Assembly (NCBI GenBank): GCA_902826165.1
Contig: CADEDV010000030.1
Coordinates: 1 to 41,371 of the forward strand
Origin: an uncultured Bacteroidota bacterium
Lineage (GTDB): Bacteria > Bacteroidota > Bacteroidia > Chitinophagales > Chitinophagaceae
Direction: 5' to 3'
Length of the DNA: 41,371 nucleotides
Numbering within the stretch: the first letter of the stretch is position 1; each line of letters opens with the position of its first letter. The notes beneath the pieces were generated by a model. The model saw only the letters and a list, made by a program, of their open reading frames with translations. It ran no database searches and was not told the origin of the DNA. Shown piece after piece: positions 16,641 to 25,253 of this stretch. A program made the translations under genes and the position numbers.

Positions 16641-17543
16641 ATGAGGGTTATTATGAAACTGTGTTTCTCCCTGTTCATCTGTGGCTTGTCGTTTTTTGCG
16701 TCAGCCCAAAAGATAGACAAGAAGTTACAGGCTAAAATCCAGGAAGCTATTACAGGTTTCAATGGTGATATTGGTATTTATGTAAAGAATCTTCGGACCG
16801 GGAAGATCGTTGCGATCAATGCAGATACGGTTTTCCCGACAGCCAGTATTGTAAAAGTGCCGATACTGACGGGCATTATGAATAAACTGCAAAAAGCTGA
16901 ATTGAGTTATGATTCTGCGTTTGAGTACAAGGATTCTTTGCTGTATGCCGGCTCAGATATTTTAGGTTCTTTTAAAAGTGGGGAAAAAATTGCATTGAAA
17001 AAGATCATCATGCTGATGATGACCACCAGCGATAACACGGCCAGTTTGTGGCTGCAAAGTATTGCTGGCACCGGGACCCGGATCAATGAATTGTTGGATA
17101 GTCTTGGTTTTAAAAGTACCCGGGTAAATTCAAGAACAGCGGGAAGAGAAAACAACCGCACCCAATATGGCTGGGGACAAACATCTCCTTTTGAAATGGG
17201 AACCCTCTATGAAAAGATCTACCGCAGCCAGGTATTCTCTCCAGCCATCAGTGACAGGATGTTGCGCTGCATGGGCCGCAACTTCTGGGATGAGGACGAA
17301 GCAATTTCTCAAATCCCTCCTTATATAGAAGTATTTAGTAAGAATGGCTGTGTCAATGCCGTGAGAAGTGAAGCCTTGCTGGTGAACGCACCACATAATC
17401 CTTATATCTTTTGCATCTTCACCAAGAACAATAAAGATATCAGCTGGACACATCAGAATGAAGCATGGACACTGGCCCGAAAATTATCCGCACTGTTATG
17501 GGATTATTTTGAACCGAAAGATAAATGGATGGCCCCGGAATAA
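16641..17543 (+). CDS. Secreted serine hydrolase of beta-lactamase fold (class A-like)
   Basis: About 300 residues from the ATG at 16641, with a signal peptide (MKLCFSLFICGLSFFASAQ; ATG 16653 also possible). The active-site elements are S69-I-V-K72 (SxxK) and S130-D131-N132 (SDN); the KTG position reads KNG (FSKNGCVNAVRSEA). No Glu166-type ExxLN omega-loop motif is recognisable. The protein therefore has the penicillin-recognising fold and acyl-serine machinery but lacks the usual deacylating residue, so beta-lactamase activity is uncertain. A peptidase, esterase or transpeptidase-like role in the periplasm is as likely. It follows the M20 gene and abuts feoB tail-to-tail. Confidence 0.85.
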   Translation: MRVIMKLCFSLFICGLSFFASAQKIDKKLQAKIQEAITGFNGDIGIYVKNLRTGKIVAINADTVFPTASIVKVPILTGIMNKLQKAELSYDSAFEYKDSLLYAGSDILGSFKSGEKIALKKIIMLMMTTSDNTASLWLQSIAGTGTRINELLDSLGFKSTRVNSRTAGRENNRTQYGWGQTSPFEMGTLYEKIYRSQVFSPAISDRMLRCMGRNFWDEDEAISQIPPYIEVFSKNGCVNAVRSEALLVNAPHNPYIFCIFTKNNKDISWTHQNEAWTLARKLSALLWDYFEPKDKWMAPE

Positions 17544-19661
17544 TTATTTAAAAATCATATAAGCGATCCAGCTCATCAGGTAAGCCAGTGCCGTCATATA
17601 CACTAATTGAATAACCGGCCATTTCCAGCTTCTCGTTTCCCTTTTTACCACGGCCAGTGTGCTCATACACTGCATGGCAAAAACATAAAAGATCATCAGG
17701 GATAAACCAGTTGCCAGGTTAAAGACAGGAGTGCCATCAGGGCGAACAGCTCCTTTCATTTTTTCTTTCAACAGTAATTCGTTATCTGCATCACCCACAC
17801 TGTATAAAGTTGCCATCGTACCGACAAAAACTTCTCTTGCAGCAAAGGAAGTGATTAGGGCTATACCAATTTTCCAATCATAACCCAGCGGTTCGATCAC
17901 CGGTTCAATAGATTTACCCAATATGCCGGCGTAAGATTTTTCCAGCTTTGCTGTCTGGTAATGCCTGGCCGCTACTTCAATATCCGCACCGGGTTGTGCA
18001 ATAACAATCTCATGCTCTTGTTTCAGTTCCTGCATGGTATTTCCAGGTCCGAAGGAGCTGAGTGCCCATAGAATAAGGCTGATCACCATAATGATCTTTC
18101 CCGCATCAAAGACAAATATCCTTGCCTTGCTGATCATTGTTCTGACCGCATTGCTCCAGCGGGGCGAACGATAAGTGGGCAATTCAAGTATGAAAAAACT
18201 TCGTTCATTGATATGGATAAACCATTTGGCGATATAGGAAACGATCAATGCTATGATCAGGCCCAGTAGGTACAACCCCATCATGACCAATCCCTGTACA
18301 CTCAAAAAGCCCAGCAGGTAAGTTTTGGGAATGACCAACCCAATCAGGATAGCATAAACGGGTAACCTTGCCGAACAACTCATCAGCGGAGTGATGAGTA
18401 TCGTCAGTAATCGTTCTTTCCGGTTCTCAATATTCCTGGCACTCATGATAGCCGGCACAGCACAGGCAAAACCGCTGATCATTGGCATTACACTTTTACC
18501 GTTGAGACCAACGACCCGCATCAAACGATCAGACAGGAAACTGATTCTGGCCATATAACCCGAATCTTCTAACAAGGTGATCAGCCCGAAGAGTATCATG
18601 ATCTGCGGCACAAATACCAAAATGCCGCTTAGCCCCGCCAATACACCATTTAATAATAAATCGGTCCAACGGTTATCGGGTAATGAAGAAGACAAAGCCT
18701 GGCTTAGTTTGGCAAAACCCATATCGATCCAGTCCATCGGGAACTGCGCCAATAAAAAAACACTTTGGAATAATAAGAACAATACGCCAAGAAGGATCAA
18801 ATACCCCCAGTGGCGGTGCAATAACACATTGTCCAGCCTTTCAGTAAATAGCTTTTTTTGTAAAGGGTCTGGTTCCGAAACCGCCTGTTGCATGATTTGT
18901 TTGATACGGGCATAGCGCTGTAAAATTTCTTCCGCCTGTGTCTTGGTGGGGTTGAAGTTATGCTTCCGCTCTATATTCTCTATTTTATCCTGTGTAGCCG
19001 CATCAAGGTCAAACGATTCATGATTGATCAGGTAATGGATCGCTGTATAATCGCTCAGGTCGGGAATTTCTTTTTTTACATCTTCGATAGGAGCCGGAGA
19101 CAGCGCCTTATTATTTATAAAATCCCGGGTGGGAGACTGATACTGCTGCTGGCTGGTGAGTTCGATGGCCTTTTTTAGTTGAGCCAGTCCTTTTTGTTTC
19201 CGGGGGTTTACTGCCACCACGGGCACTCCAAGTTCTCTTTCCAGCTCGACCAGGTCAATGAGAATCCCTTTCTTTTTAGCCAGGTCCATCATGGTAAGTA
19301 CTATCACCACCGGCAGCTTCAGGTCAATGATCTGGGTGCAGAACAGCAGGTTCCGTTTCAGGTTGCTGGCATCAGCAACGGCCACGATCACATCCGCTTT
19401 GATCTCCTTGTCCTGGTTCAGCAATACTTTATAGCTTACCCATTCATCCAACCTTCTTGGATAAAGACTGTAAGAACCGGGCAAATCGATCACTTCTGCG
19501 CTGATTGTATCTGAAATCGGCGTGGTACCTGTCTTTTTATCAACGGTAACGCCGGGGAAATTGCCCACCTGCTGGTGCATACCGGTCAGGTAATTGAACA
19601 GGGATGTTTTTCCGCTGTTAGGATTTCCAACCAATGCTATATGGAGTGTCTCTTTTTTCAC
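17544..19661 (-). CDS. feoB: Ferrous iron transporter FeoB
   Basis: About 705 residues. The cytosolic G domain has G1 GNPNSGKTS, a GNFPGVTVDKK switch, G3 DLPGSYSL and VAVADASNLKRNL. A long membrane region follows with the FeoB Gate segments (GFACAVPAIMSARNIENRKERLLTILITPLMSCSARLPVYAI in the family position, and ITSFAAREVFVGTMATLY). It imports Fe2+ across the inner membrane. The open frame extends to a TTG at 19700, but a -7 box at 19678-19685 lies inside that extension. The GTG at 19661 gives the family N-terminus (MKKETLHIALVGNPN) and is preferred. No feoA is adjacent; one lies at 13144. Confidence 0.95.
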   Translation of the reverse strand: MKKETLHIALVGNPNSGKTSLFNYLTGMHQQVGNFPGVTVDKKTGTTPISDTISAEVIDLPGSYSLYPRRLDEWVSYKVLLNQDKEIKADVIVAVADASNLKRNLLFCTQIIDLKLPVVIVLTMMDLAKKKGILIDLVELERELGVPVVAVNPRKQKGLAQLKKAIELTSQQQYQSPTRDFINNKALSPAPIEDVKKEIPDLSDYTAIHYLINHESFDLDAATQDKIENIERKHNFNPTKTQAEEILQRYARIKQIMQQAVSEPDPLQKKLFTERLDNVLLHRHWGYLILLGVLFLLFQSVFLLAQFPMDWIDMGFAKLSQALSSSLPDNRWTDLLLNGVLAGLSGILVFVPQIMILFGLITLLEDSGYMARISFLSDRLMRVVGLNGKSVMPMISGFACAVPAIMSARNIENRKERLLTILITPLMSCSARLPVYAILIGLVIPKTYLLGFLSVQGLVMMGLYLLGLIIALIVSYIAKWFIHINERSFFILELPTYRSPRWSNAVRTMISKARIFVFDAGKIIMVISLILWALSSFGPGNTMQELKQEHEIVIAQPGADIEVAARHYQTAKLEKSYAGILGKSIEPVIEPLGYDWKIGIALITSFAAREVFVGTMATLYSVGDADNELLLKEKMKGAVRPDGTPVFNLATGLSLMIFYVFAMQCMSTLAVVKRETRSWKWPVIQLVYMTALAYLMSWIAYMIFK

Positions 19662-19677
19662 CTTCAGGTATAGTTGG

Positions 19678-19685
19678 CAAAAATA
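19678..19685 (-). promoter_or_regulatory. Candidate -7 box (TATTTTTG) for feoB
   Basis: A perfect TAnnTTTG match on the minus strand, 16 bases before the GTG at 19661. It excludes the TTG at 19700 as a start if used. I see no Fur-box palindrome next to it. Confidence 0.45.
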
Positions 19686-19821
19686 AATTGGCTTGTTCAA
19701 ACCACCTTACGAAATACGATGTTTGGGCCCTGCAATGCGGAACTTTTGCCCGGCAGATAAGGTACAGTCATTTTATTATCAAATCCTGTTACCGAACCCG
19801 TGAAATCTCTTTCTGCTGTAA

Positions 19822-19829
19822 TACCTTTG
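19822..19829 (+). promoter_or_regulatory. Candidate -7 box (TACCTTTG) for the M28 peptidase gene
   Basis: A perfect TAnnTTTG match ending 24 bases before ATG 19854. It lies inside the upstream in-frame extension that begins at GTG 19800, so it supports the ATG as the true start. Confidence 0.5.
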
Positions 19830-19853
19830 CGGCTGTCATCAACCCATACTGTT

Positions 19854-21503
19854 ATGCGTTTCTCTTCCCTTGCCGCCCTTGTTCTTTCGTTATTAATAGT
19901 TGCTTGTTCATCCCAGCAAAAAGTTGGTAAAACAAACACTCAGGTCATCGCTAACCTGAAAGCCCATGTGCAATACCTGTCCGACGATAAACTGGAAGGA
20001 AGAAGAACAGGATCGGAAGGCGAAAAACTGGCGATGCAGTATATCAGCAGCCAGTTCAGCAGTGTTGGTCTTGCTGCCAAAGGAACAGATGGTTATTACC
20101 AGCCCTTTGATGTGAACGACGGCAAACAAATAAATCCCGGCACCTTCTTTACCATTAATGATAATGAATTGAATGCAGGAAAGGACTTTTTTCCTTTCCC
20201 GTACAGCAGCAGCCAGAAAATAGAAGCACTGCCTTCCATCGCTATCCAGGAAATAGAAATGCCCTGGTTCTTTGATCTGAAAGATGTACTGGAAGAAAAT
20301 AAGAATAACCCGCATTTTGACCTGAACGATTATATCTATAACAATGCTAAAAAAGCAAAGGAACGTGGTGCTTCAGCAGTGATCTTATACAACAGCACAG
20401 CGACAGACGATAAATTACAATTCAATGCGAAGGATAAATCCGCACCATTGACCATCCCTGTTTTTTATATCCATAAAGAAACAGCACAGAAATATTTTAA
20501 AGATCCCGCTGCCGCACTTACGATCAAATTCAAAGCAGATATTGGTGAAAAGAAAAGAGTGGGACATAATGTGGTGGGATATATAGATAACGGGGCCGCC
20601 ACAACAGTTGTGCTTGGAGCTCACTTTGATCACCTTGGCTATGGTGAAGATGGCAATTCAAGGAATACTACGACAGACCACGCCATACATAACGGTGCTG
20701 ATGATAATGCCAGTGGTACCGCAGCTTTAATAGAACTGGCAAGAATATTAAAACAATCCAAAGCAAAGAACAATAACTATCTCTTTATTGCTTTCTCTGG
20801 TGAAGAACTGGGCTTGTTTGGATCTAAATACTATGTTGAAAATCCTACTATTGACCTGAAGAAAGTTGATTATATGATCAATATGGATATGGTGGGACGT
20901 TTGAATGACAGTACGAAAGTGCTGACGCTTGGTGGAATAGGCACTTCACCCACCTGGGGGGAAGCCATCAAAACAACCCATAGCCTAAATTTTATTTTCA
21001 AATACGACAGCAGCGGCACCGGCCCCAGTGATCATACTTCTTTTTACCGGAAAGATATTCCTGTATTATTTTATTTCACCGGCCTGCATACCGATTACCA
21101 CAAACCATCGGATGATGCCGATAAGATCAACTATGACGGTCAATGGAAGATCATCCAACATGTGAACAGTGTAATTGAATCACTGAATGATAAAGGCAAG
21201 TTGGCATTTACGAAAACAAGGGAGACGCAAACCAGCACCAATGCTTCTTTCCGGGTCACAATGGGCATCATGCCTGATTATACATTCGCCGGAACAGGTG
21301 TGAGAGCAGATGGTGTGACCGAAGGAAGACCCGGAGCAAAAGCAGGCTTGAAGACCGGGGATATTATTTTGCAATTAGGCGAATACAATATTACCAGCAT
21401 GGAAAGCTATATGCAGACCCTGGGTAAGTTCAAAAAAGGCGACAAGACCAAAGTAAAATACAAGAGGGGAAAGGAAGTGCTGGAAGGAACTGTGGAATTC
21501 TGA
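19854..21503 (+). CDS. M28-family zinc aminopeptidase lipoprotein with PA and PDZ domains
   Basis: About 549 residues from ATG 19854, which opens a lipoprotein signal (RFSSLAALVLSLLIVAC, lipobox LIVAC). A protease-associated insertion (ASAVILYNSTATDDKLQF) precedes the M28 core: LGAHFDHLGYG (zinc H and D), NGADDNASGTAALIELA, IAFSGEELGLFGSKYYV (catalytic and zinc Glu), MINMDMVGRL and SDHTSFYRKDIPVLFYFTGLHTDYH. The C-terminus is a PDZ domain (GVTEGRPGAKAGLKTGDIILQLG). It should be a membrane-anchored peptidase trimming peptides in the periplasm or on the outer membrane. The PDZ may bind substrate tails. It diverges from feoB. Confidence 0.93.
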   Translation: MRFSSLAALVLSLLIVACSSQQKVGKTNTQVIANLKAHVQYLSDDKLEGRRTGSEGEKLAMQYISSQFSSVGLAAKGTDGYYQPFDVNDGKQINPGTFFTINDNELNAGKDFFPFPYSSSQKIEALPSIAIQEIEMPWFFDLKDVLEENKNNPHFDLNDYIYNNAKKAKERGASAVILYNSTATDDKLQFNAKDKSAPLTIPVFYIHKETAQKYFKDPAAALTIKFKADIGEKKRVGHNVVGYIDNGAATTVVLGAHFDHLGYGEDGNSRNTTTDHAIHNGADDNASGTAALIELARILKQSKAKNNNYLFIAFSGEELGLFGSKYYVENPTIDLKKVDYMINMDMVGRLNDSTKVLTLGGIGTSPTWGEAIKTTHSLNFIFKYDSSGTGPSDHTSFYRKDIPVLFYFTGLHTDYHKPSDDADKINYDGQWKIIQHVNSVIESLNDKGKLAFTKTRETQTSTNASFRVTMGIMPDYTFAGTGVRADGVTEGRPGAKAGLKTGDIILQLGEYNITSMESYMQTLGKFKKGDKTKVKYKRGKEVLEGTVEF

Positions 21504-21533
21504 TCGTAAATTGAAAGAACGAATGAATTTGCT

Positions 21534-21983
21534 ATGGCAGAAAGAAGCGCCAAATTATCGCTGAATACACAAGACCTTACCAACGAGTTTTTTGACGAAA
21601 CAAGGTTGCTGGGGATCATGTCACCTGTAAAGGATTACCAGTTTTGCTGGCACCTCAACAGTATGATGGGGATGGATTTCCGGGTGAACCACGAAATTGA
21701 GATCCAGCTTACCAAAAAAAGAAGAAATTATTTTTTTGCGGTCTACGAGTTTTGCGAACCGACCGGTTCTTTATCACATTATGTATATAATAACCAGTTC
21801 GAAGGAGAATACCTGCTGCCCGAATTTAAACATCTTGATTTTTTATGGCTGATGAAAGGTGACCTGGTTACCGATGAGATGTTGCAGCAAACGATCAACT
21901 CTATCCGTTCCATCAATGGGGTACAGCTGGTACTGGAACTGACCAATGAAAAGATAAAGAACAAAGAACACCTGGTTTTTTAA
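21534..21983 (+). CDS. IPExxxVDY family protein
   Basis: A 149-residue cytosolic protein carrying a variant of the family motif: LPEFKHLDFLWLMKGD, where I-P-E-x-x-x-V-D-Y is usual. The middle has an aromatic strand pattern (KRRNYFFAVYEFCEP). The family is found in Bacteroidota and has no established function. It starts 30 bases after the M28 gene, and pterin dehydratase follows after 17 bases, so it sits in a small plus-strand operon. No enzyme motif is visible. Confidence 0.85.
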   Translation: MAERSAKLSLNTQDLTNEFFDETRLLGIMSPVKDYQFCWHLNSMMGMDFRVNHEIEIQLTKKRRNYFFAVYEFCEPTGSLSHYVYNNQFEGEYLLPEFKHLDFLWLMKGDLVTDEMLQQTINSIRSINGVQLVLELTNEKIKNKEHLVF

Positions 21984-22000
21984 TTTGAAAATTCATCAGC

Positions 22001-22237
22001 ATGTGGCAGGAAACGGATAATAAACTCTACAGGAAATTCCAGTTCAAAAATTTCAGTGAAGCTTTCGCTTTCATGACGAGAGTGGCTATTGAAGCCGAGA
22101 AAATGGATCATCATCCTTTATGGACCAATGTTTATAACACAGTGGAAGTCTGGCTAAGCACCCATGATGCCGGTGATATTGTAACAGCTAAGGATCATCA
22201 ACTGGCAGCTAAAATTGATACACTGTTACCTAAGTAA
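22001..22237 (+). CDS. 4a-hydroxytetrahydrobiopterin dehydratase (pterin carbinolamine dehydratase)
   Basis: A 78-residue single-domain protein. The family motif appears as [20 protein letters not shown] followed by [17 protein letters not shown]; the paired histidines and the late aspartate are active-site residues in the family. It recycles the 4a-carbinolamine pterin made by aromatic amino-acid hydroxylases. No phenylalanine hydroxylase is in the window, so its partner enzyme is unknown; some homologues act in molybdopterin or transcription-related roles instead. It is six bases upstream of the CtlX gene. Confidence 0.92.
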   Translation: MWQETDNKLYRKFQFKNFSEAFAFMTRVAIEAEKMDHHPLWTNVYNTVEVWLSTHDAGDIVTAKDHQLAAKIDTLLPK

Positions 22238-22243
22238 GCTACC

Positions 22244-23161
22244 ATGCCGTTAGCGTCTACGATATTAATGGTTCGTCCTGCAGCCTTTGGCTTTAATACC
22301 GAAACTGCCAGGAATAATTATTTTCAAACGAATCCCGGTACCAGTAAAGAGGAATTGCAACAAACAGCACTGGCTGAGTTTGACAATATGGTACAAACGC
22401 TCCGCCATCATTCTATCCATGTAATAGTTATAGAGGATACTAAAGAACCCGCCAAGCCTGATGCGGTCTTTCCTAATAACTGGCTCAGCACAACCCCCGA
22501 AGGTTTAGTAATCGTATTCCCGATGTATGCGTCGAACAGAAGAGCGGAGAAAAGAGATGATATACTGGAACAGCTGGCGAAAGAATTTGTAGTAAAAGAT
22601 GTGCAGGACTGGAGTGAATACGAAGTAGAGGGCCGGTTTTTAGAAGGCACCGGCAGTATGGTAATTGATCATGATGAGAAAATGATCTTCGCCTGTATCT
22701 CTGAACGAACCAGTATGCCATTGCTGGAAAAATTTGCCAGTTCGAATCATTACCAGGCCATTGTTTTTTTAGCGACGGATAAAAATGGTAATCCAGTTTA
22801 TCATACCAACGTGGTGATGGCGATGGGGGAAGGTTTTTGCGTGTTATGTGAAGAAGCCATTGAAGAAGAGTGGGAACTGATCGCCGTGCGGCAGCTATTG
22901 GAATCAACGGTGCATACTATTATCCCGATAACAAGGGAGCAGATGTATGCTTTTGCAGGCAATATGCTGGAAGTGAAAAACAATAACGGGGAAAATATAC
23001 TGGTGATGAGCCAGGCTGCCTTCAATTCCCTGCGTAAAGAGCAAAAGACGATGCTGGAAGGCTATGCTAAATTATTACCAGTTGCTGTGCCGACTATTGA
23101 AGCTGTGGAAGGCGGCAGTGTACGCTGTATGATGGCAGAGATTTTTTTAACCCCAAAATAA
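22244..23161 (+). CDS. ctlX: CtlX-type arginine deiminase-fold hydrolase
   Basis: 305 residues of the amidinotransferase / dimethylarginine hydrolase fold. Motifs are PDAVFPNNWLST and the catalytic carboxylate region near the N-terminus, EGRFLEGTGSMVIDH, the HTNVVMAMGEGFCVLC histidine segment, and the C-terminal nucleophile C295 in GGSVRCMMAEIF. These match the family named CtlX (citrulline utilisation hydrolase). It would hydrolyse a guanidino or ureido group of arginine or citrulline; the exact substrate is not decidable here. It is the last gene of the small plus-strand operon and meets the LigT gene tail-to-tail with a 7-base gap. A TAACCCC/GGGGTTA hairpin spans both ends but has no T-tract. 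Confidence 0.85.
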   Translation: MPLASTILMVRPAAFGFNTETARNNYFQTNPGTSKEELQQTALAEFDNMVQTLRHHSIHVIVIEDTKEPAKPDAVFPNNWLSTTPEGLVIVFPMYASNRRAEKRDDILEQLAKEFVVKDVQDWSEYEVEGRFLEGTGSMVIDHDEKMIFACISERTSMPLLEKFASSNHYQAIVFLATDKNGNPVYHTNVVMAMGEGFCVLCEEAIEEEWELIAVRQLLESTVHTIIPITREQMYAFAGNMLEVKNNNGENILVMSQAAFNSLRKEQKTMLEGYAKLLPVAVPTIEAVEGGSVRCMMAEIFLTPK

Positions 23162-23168
23162 AAACCGT

Positions 23169-23678
23169 TTAGGGGTTATCTCCCAACTTAAATTCTCTCA
23201 GCAAGATCCACTCTTTTCCTTCTTCCTGTTCGATAAGGCTGATGGTTTTAAATTTGATTGTACCCGGAAATCGATAGGCTTTGATCTGGTTAAAAACCGC
23301 ATCTGTACAGCTTGAATTTCTGGGATGCAGCAGGGTGATATGCGGCTCATGTAACCTCGGTGGCTCAGCCAGTCCCGCTAAAACAGCCTTTCTTAATTGA
23401 TGAAATGGTTTATTAGTTCCAATTGCTGATAGCAAAACGCCTTTTCCTTGTGAGAAACGTACTACTTCTCCAAAACCAATGGAAATGACAGGCTCATTTA
23501 ATGATTCAAGATTCTTCAATACTTTTTCAATAAGCACAATCTCATCTTCCCTGCATAAAGTGACATGTGCTTTTATTAATGCTGCCTGTTCGGGGTTAAA
23601 TTGGTTACGGATAGCTTCAATGATCAACGTATCCTTTTCATCAGGAAAAAGAGTTAGTTGTTGTCGTTTTTTACTCAC
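23169..23678 (-). CDS. 2'-5' RNA ligase-like (LigT/2H) protein
   Basis: 169 residues with the two HxTx motifs that define the 2H phosphoesterase fold: H-V-T-L (ALIKAHVTLCREDE) and H-I-T-L (EPHITLLHPRN). Family members act on 2',3'-cyclic phosphates or 2'-5' linkages of RNA and nucleotides in the cytosol; the physiological substrate is unknown. The start is GTG, with no better ATG nearby. It is the last gene of a long minus-strand run, 33 bases after the DinB-family gene. Confidence 0.87.
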   Translation of the reverse strand: MSKKRQQLTLFPDEKDTLIIEAIRNQFNPEQAALIKAHVTLCREDEIVLIEKVLKNLESLNEPVISIGFGEVVRFSQGKGVLLSAIGTNKPFHQLRKAVLAGLAEPPRLHEPHITLLHPRNSSCTDAVFNQIKAYRFPGTIKFKTISLIEQEEGKEWILLREFKLGDNP

Positions 23679-23711
23679 AAATCGTACTTGTATAATTCTG
23701 TTATTGATTGA

Positions 23712-24236
23712 TTACCGCTGTTTCAACAACCCCAAATGATGTTCATTATGATACACCGTAAAGAACAGCATTTCCCGCAGGGTCAGTTTTCCGAGTAAGG
23801 GGTGCGGTAAAATATATTGATCCAGGGCTTCTTCGCTTTGCCGTTCGATCTTGCGGAATAGCTTTTCTTTTTGCCGGGTATACTTTGAGATCAGCGTCTC
23901 TTTTTGTTCAAACAGTATTTCTGGTGGAATAAAGCGACTGCTGGCACGGCCACCGGCGGCGAGTTTTGCTTTGTATTTGGCGACCACTTCCTCATATGTA
24001 CGGGAAGGACGGTTGGCTTTGCCAAATAATAAACGAAGCAAGAACTTTGGTAAACTATAGGCGGGTTGCAGTGGTTGTATCGCTTTGATCAAATGATCCA
24101 GGTTTTGCCCGGCACTCCATTTATCGTTGGGAGTAGCTTCAAAAGATGGCTTATCCAGCCTCATTATAAAATCATTGAAGGCTGTTATCTTTTCATCCAG
24201 TGCCCGGATGATCTCCTGTTTGTTATGGATCGGCAT
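23712..24236 (-). CDS. DinB/YfiT-family four-helix metal-binding protein
   Basis: 174 residues, predicted all-helical. The DinB-superfamily metal ligands appear as a histidine in WSAGQNLDHLIKA and the pair in FTVYHNEHHLGLLKQR. Many members are thiol-dependent transferases using bacillithiol or mycothiol, or detoxification proteins; no specific activity can be named here. The middle is basic. The gene begins 8 bases after the GNAT gene stops, so they share a transcript. Confidence 0.87.
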   Translation of the reverse strand: MPIHNKQEIIRALDEKITAFNDFIMRLDKPSFEATPNDKWSAGQNLDHLIKAIQPLQPAYSLPKFLLRLLFGKANRPSRTYEEVVAKYKAKLAAGGRASSRFIPPEILFEQKETLISKYTRQKEKLFRKIERQSEEALDQYILPHPLLGKLTLREMLFFTVYHNEHHLGLLKQR

Positions 24237-24244
24237 TATTAAAG

Positions 24245-24706
24245 TTAACTTTCTTTGCTAAAGACTTTTTCAAAACAAACACTGTTTTCCACACCTGTAT
24301 ATTTCCCAAAGTTGGGAATGATGGTGTATTGGTTCCTCTGGTACATCGCAATGGCTTCGGGTTGGTTCTTACCTGTTTCAAGAATACATCTATTATAACC
24401 CAATTCCCGGCACCAGTTCTCCAGCTCAGACAACACAACCGAAGCAATACCTTTTCTCCGGTGTTGCAGCGGGACGAACATCCGCTTCACTTCCATGGTG
24501 TCATCTATATAAGCCCGCAGAGCACCACAACCTACTGCTTCATTTTCCTCCCACGCAACGATCACATGTTTGATATGATCGGTCTTGTTCAATTGTGCAT
24601 AGAATGCATGTTCTTCACCATCCCTAATTTGTAATTCAATATCCAGGGCTTTTACCAGTTCCTGGAAGGCAGGATCATTGGAGTTGGTTCTTGAGGTGTT
24701 GACCAT
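24245..24706 (-). CDS. GNAT-family N-acetyltransferase
   Basis: 153 residues with the GNAT core: VAWEENEAVGCGALRAY, MEVKRMFVPLQHRRKGIASVVLSELE (motif A, the acetyl-CoA pyrophosphate loop, RRKGIA) and RCILETGKNQPEAIAMYQRNQY (motif B). It transfers an acetyl group from acetyl-CoA to an amine; the substrate is unknown. It lies 7 bases after the TIMP/NTR-like gene in the same minus-strand run. Confidence 0.9.
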   Translation of the reverse strand: MVNTSRTNSNDPAFQELVKALDIELQIRDGEEHAFYAQLNKTDHIKHVIVAWEENEAVGCGALRAYIDDTMEVKRMFVPLQHRRKGIASVVLSELENWCRELGYNRCILETGKNQPEAIAMYQRNQYTIIPNFGKYTGVENSVCFEKVFSKES

Positions 24707-24713
24707 AATTTTA

Positions 24714-25229
24714 TTAGAAGGTAGTTTGTGCCAGTTTAGTCTTAAGTTCAGATAAACTAAGGGTTGTGATTATCCTGTCTTGGCTATCAATATCACCTTT
24801 AACTATCGATTTTTCAAAGTCCACAGTAAGCCAATAACACCCACACCCACTGATTGAATAGTCGGAACTCTTTTCATCAGGGTGCTTTCCGCCAAAGCCT
24901 CCGGAATTGAAAGCAATCATATAATGTTGCCTCTCTTTAAACTCCGATAAATAGGGTCTGCATAAATTCCCAATATCACCCCAAACAGTAACTGTCTTAC
25001 GGGATTCTTTGCCTTTCAAAACTTCAATAATCTCAACTTCCATTGACATGGGTGTTTTAGTATTGTAAATGTCTTTGAAAGTTAAATACTTTGTCACTTT
25101 TACAACTGCAACAAGCGAACTATACTGTGTCATTTTTATAAATGAACCTTGGTAGTCGCAACTACAGGCATGAGTTTTACCAGTTGTTTGCAAAAAGAAA
25201 AATCCGGCAATTAGCAGTAACTCTTTCAT
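24714..25229 (-). CDS. Secreted cysteine-rich protein, TIMP/NTR-like
   Basis: 171 residues with a signal peptide (LLLIAGFFFLQTTGKTHA). Cleavage after THA would leave Cys-Ser-Cys at the mature N-terminus, the arrangement of the NTR/TIMP fold, followed by strands SSLVAVVKVTKYLTF, MEVEIIEVLKGK and TVTVWGDIGNLCRPYL, and a late GCGCYWLTV pair of cysteines. Eukaryotic TIMPs inhibit metalloproteases through that N-terminal CxC; bacterial relatives have no known role, and this is a fold-level guess. It follows selD by 24 bases. Confidence 0.65.
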   Translation of the reverse strand: MKELLLIAGFFFLQTTGKTHACSCDYQGSFIKMTQYSSLVAVVKVTKYLTFKDIYNTKTPMSMEVEIIEVLKGKESRKTVTVWGDIGNLCRPYLSEFKERQHYMIAFNSGGFGGKHPDEKSSDYSISGCGCYWLTVDFEKSIVKGDIDSQDRIITTLSLSELKTKLAQTTF

Positions 25230-25253
25230 GGTTAATTTATGTTTTACAGGTAG

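Noticed and set aside
19661-19700. TTG start at 19700 for feoB
   Set aside because: A -7 box lies between this TTG and the GTG at 19661, and the extra residues have no family similarity.
23148-23178. TAACCCC/GGGGTTA hairpin between ctlX and the LigT gene as a terminator
   Set aside because: The loop is 17 bases and neither strand has a T-run after the stem; not listed as a feature.
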